Shown in pieces: positions 62,987 through 64,000 of a stretch of 64,000 nt of DNA (position 1 is the stretch's first letter; each line of letters opens with the position of its first letter). Source of the stretch: Microbacterium luteolum. GTDB lineage: Bacteria > Actinomycetota > Actinomycetes > Actinomycetales > Microbacteriaceae. Location: positions 1,524,950 to 1,588,949 of the forward strand of contig NZ_BAAAUN010000001.1 in the NCBI RefSeq assembly GCF_039533965.1. The letters run 5' to 3'. A program made the position numbers and the translations under genes. Below the pieces are notes generated by a model. It was not told the DNA's origin and ran no database searches. It saw nothing but the letters and a program-made list of their open reading frames with translations.

Positions 62987-63101
62987 GGAAACCTCACTAA
63001 GTCAGCGGCTGGGCGTCGCGCAAAATCGGACGCCCGGGTAACGGGCACGAAAAAATGCCTCGGATCAGTCTAGCAAACCCGAGCGGGCTCTCTGTGCGGT
63101 C

Positions 63102-63587
63102 TCAGTCCGGGACCTCGTCCGAGACCAGGAACCGCCACACCAGAGCGTGTCCGAGAGCGACCAGCGCGATGAGGAGCAGCGCCTCGACCTGGATACCGGT
63201 GAGGCCGAGAGGTGTCACGAGCTGAGGCGCGACGCCGATGACGGCGATCGCCGCGTACACGACCACGGACCCGATCTGCGTCCAGCGGATCGCCGCGGAA
63301 GTGCCGTCGCGACCGGCCTGCGCGACCAGGCGGACCATGGATGCCCCGCCGACGACGGCGACGACCACGAACGACATGCGCCACAGCAGGGGGTTCTCGG
63401 TGCCCCCGACCTGCGCGAACAGGCCCATCAGGGCCGGGAGAAGGAAGGAGAGATAGACGCCGCCGATCGTGCGCCGCATCGCGGGGTCGGCTGTCCAGTC
63501 GCGTCGGGCACGGACGACATTCCACCAGAGCCCCGTGAGTGTGAAGCACGTGGTGGAGAAGAGGGCGTAGAACGTGCTGACATCCAC
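63102..63587 (-). CDS. integral membrane protein, function unknown
   Basis: Protein of 161 residues with five predicted helices (about residues 5-22, 42-62, 70-90, 100-122 and 128-150). It begins MDVSTFYALFSTTCFTLTGLWW. I do not recognise a named family. It lies 19 nt after the BldC-like gene on the same strand and 115 nt before bS22. Confidence 0.75.
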   Translation of the reverse strand: MDVSTFYALFSTTCFTLTGLWWNVVRARRDWTADPAMRRTIGGVYLSFLLPALMGLFAQVGGTENPLLWRMSFVVVAVVGGASMVRLVAQAGRDGTSAAIRWTQIGSVVVYAAIAVIGVAPQLVTPLGLTGIQVEALLLIALVALGHALVWRFLVSDEVPD

Positions 63588-63606
63588 GGCATCCTCTCCT
63601 CAGTCG

Positions 63607-63798
63607 TCAGCCGACGTCGGCGATGGGTCGCTGCAGCGCGTCTGCGACGGCGGACTCGGGCACGCGGTAGCTGCGGCCGAAGCGGATGGCGGGCAGCTCG
63701 CCCGCGTGGACGAGCCGATACACGGTCATCTTCGACACGCGCATGAGCTCGGCGACCTCGGCCACTGTGAGGAACCGGACGTCAGGTACTTCGGGCAT
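63607..63798 (-). CDS. BldC-like / excisionase-family small DNA-binding protein
   Basis: Protein of 63 residues that is a single MerR-like winged helix: FLTVAEVAELMRVSKMTVYRLVHAGELPAIRFGRSYRVPE. Homologues next to bS22 occur across actinobacteria (Rv0500A in M. tuberculosis) and resemble the developmental regulator BldC of Streptomyces. The ATG at 63798 is preceded by GGGG about 8 nt away. A promoter with boxes at 63850-63855 and 63826-63831 drives it. Confidence 0.92.
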   Translation of the reverse strand: MPEVPDVRFLTVAEVAELMRVSKMTVYRLVHAGELPAIRFGRSYRVPESAVADALQRPIADVG

Positions 63799-63825
63799 CC
63801 CACGTACCCCTTTCTCGATGTGCAC

Positions 63826-63855
63826 ACTCTATGGGGTGGGTGGGACACCTGTAAA
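63826..63855 (-). promoter_or_regulatory. promoter of the BldC-like gene
   Basis: On the minus strand TTTACA (63850-63855), 18 nt, TAGAGT (63826-63831), giving a leader of about 20 nt. Confidence 0.6.
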
Positions 63856-63873
63856 CCCATGTGGCTCGTGTGA

Positions 63874-64000
63874 TCAGTGAGGTGCGGCGACCGTCGCGAA
63901 CGCGCGGACGGGAAATGTGCCGAAGCCGCGCACCGCGGGAGGTGCCGCGGTGAACCGGGCGCCCCGCGGCGGCACCGCGTCGAGCCCGGTCAGATGCTCG
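63874..64000 (-). CDS. C-terminal end of a putative cyclase-family (kynurenine-formamidase-like) protein
   Basis: The last 42 codons of a gene that begins beyond base 64000. The visible part is LTGLDAVPPRGARFTAAPPAV and then RGFGTFPVRAFATVAAPH before the stop at 63874. This matches the C-terminal pattern (PxGARFxAAPxxVRGxGTFPVRAFA) of cyclase-family metal-dependent hydrolases. The metal-binding HxGTHxD motif would be outside the window, so the call is tentative. Confidence 0.6.
   Translation of the reverse strand, partial: EHLTGLDAVPPRGARFTAAPPAVRGFGTFPVRAFATVAAPH

Overview
High-GC DNA (GTG and TTG starts, strong G/C at third codon positions) from an actinobacterium, most likely a member of Microbacteriaceae such as Microbacterium. 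The support is the rpoB-rpoC pair, menaquinone genes next to ResBC-type cytochrome c maturation genes, a BldC-like regulator close to the 32-residue ribosomal protein bS22, and many promoters with a TANNNT box only 6-7 nt before the start codon. The assignment comes from gene content and sequence style, not from a database search. Almost all of the window is coding, and no gene-free stretch exceeds 300 bases.

Layout. 1-4,908: the 5' part of rpoC and complete rpoB with its promoter. 5,032-10,601: a five-component peptide importer (fused double ATPase, two permeases, lipoprotein receptor). 10,668-17,757: a PfkB sugar kinase, a GIY-YIG protein between two clusters of related short repeats, and a sugar-import operon (lipoprotein, two permeases, GH3 enzyme, RpiR regulator) with no ATPase of its own. 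17,936-24,746: LCP cell-wall ligase, a spermidine-synthase-like protein, a TPR-like protein, a SprT-like metalloprotein, DUF3054, a ComB-like phosphatase and a MacB/LolD-type exporter. 24,916-33,337: a NarL-type two-component system, a methyltransferase, a two-P-loop protein, menE, menB, a PadR-controlled membrane protein and menC. 33,344-38,765: a TetR-controlled MMPL plus YhgE/Pip export locus. 38,905-44,926: a 2H phosphoesterase, the cytochrome c maturation set ccsB-resB-ccdA-tlpA, a histidine phosphatase and DUF5684. 45,100-55,188: aspS, a TSUP permease, a GNAT acetyltransferase, a phosphonate/polyamine-like ABC importer, a DUF1508 protein and a polar amino-acid ABC importer. 55,434-61,881: a Lys/Ala-rich DNA-binding-like protein, a Pls/PosA-type single-module peptide synthetase with membrane and beta-helix domains, an M1 metallopeptidase and a phosphopantetheinyl transferase. 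61,915-64,000: Dabb, glutaredoxin and rhodanese genes, bS22, a membrane protein, the BldC-like gene and the end of a putative cyclase-family gene.

How the genes work together. menB, menC and menE supply part of menaquinone synthesis, and CcsB/ResB/CcdA/TlpA mature cytochrome c, so the centre of the window serves respiration. The transport operons use stop/start overlaps (ATGA or GTGA) throughout. In the last 9 kb the PPTase would activate the carrier domain of the synthetase, and the peptidase is translationally coupled to the synthetase; together they form a candidate membrane-linked poly-amino-acid pathway. Other points of interest: a short palindromic element (core close to CCTGAGCCTGTCGAAGG) read through in three different frames inside menB, ccdA and tlpA; an MMPL transporter ending in what looks like a degenerate ABC domain; an asparagine at the RpoB position that is histidine 526 in E. 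coli; and six exact-length 41-bp tandem repeats.
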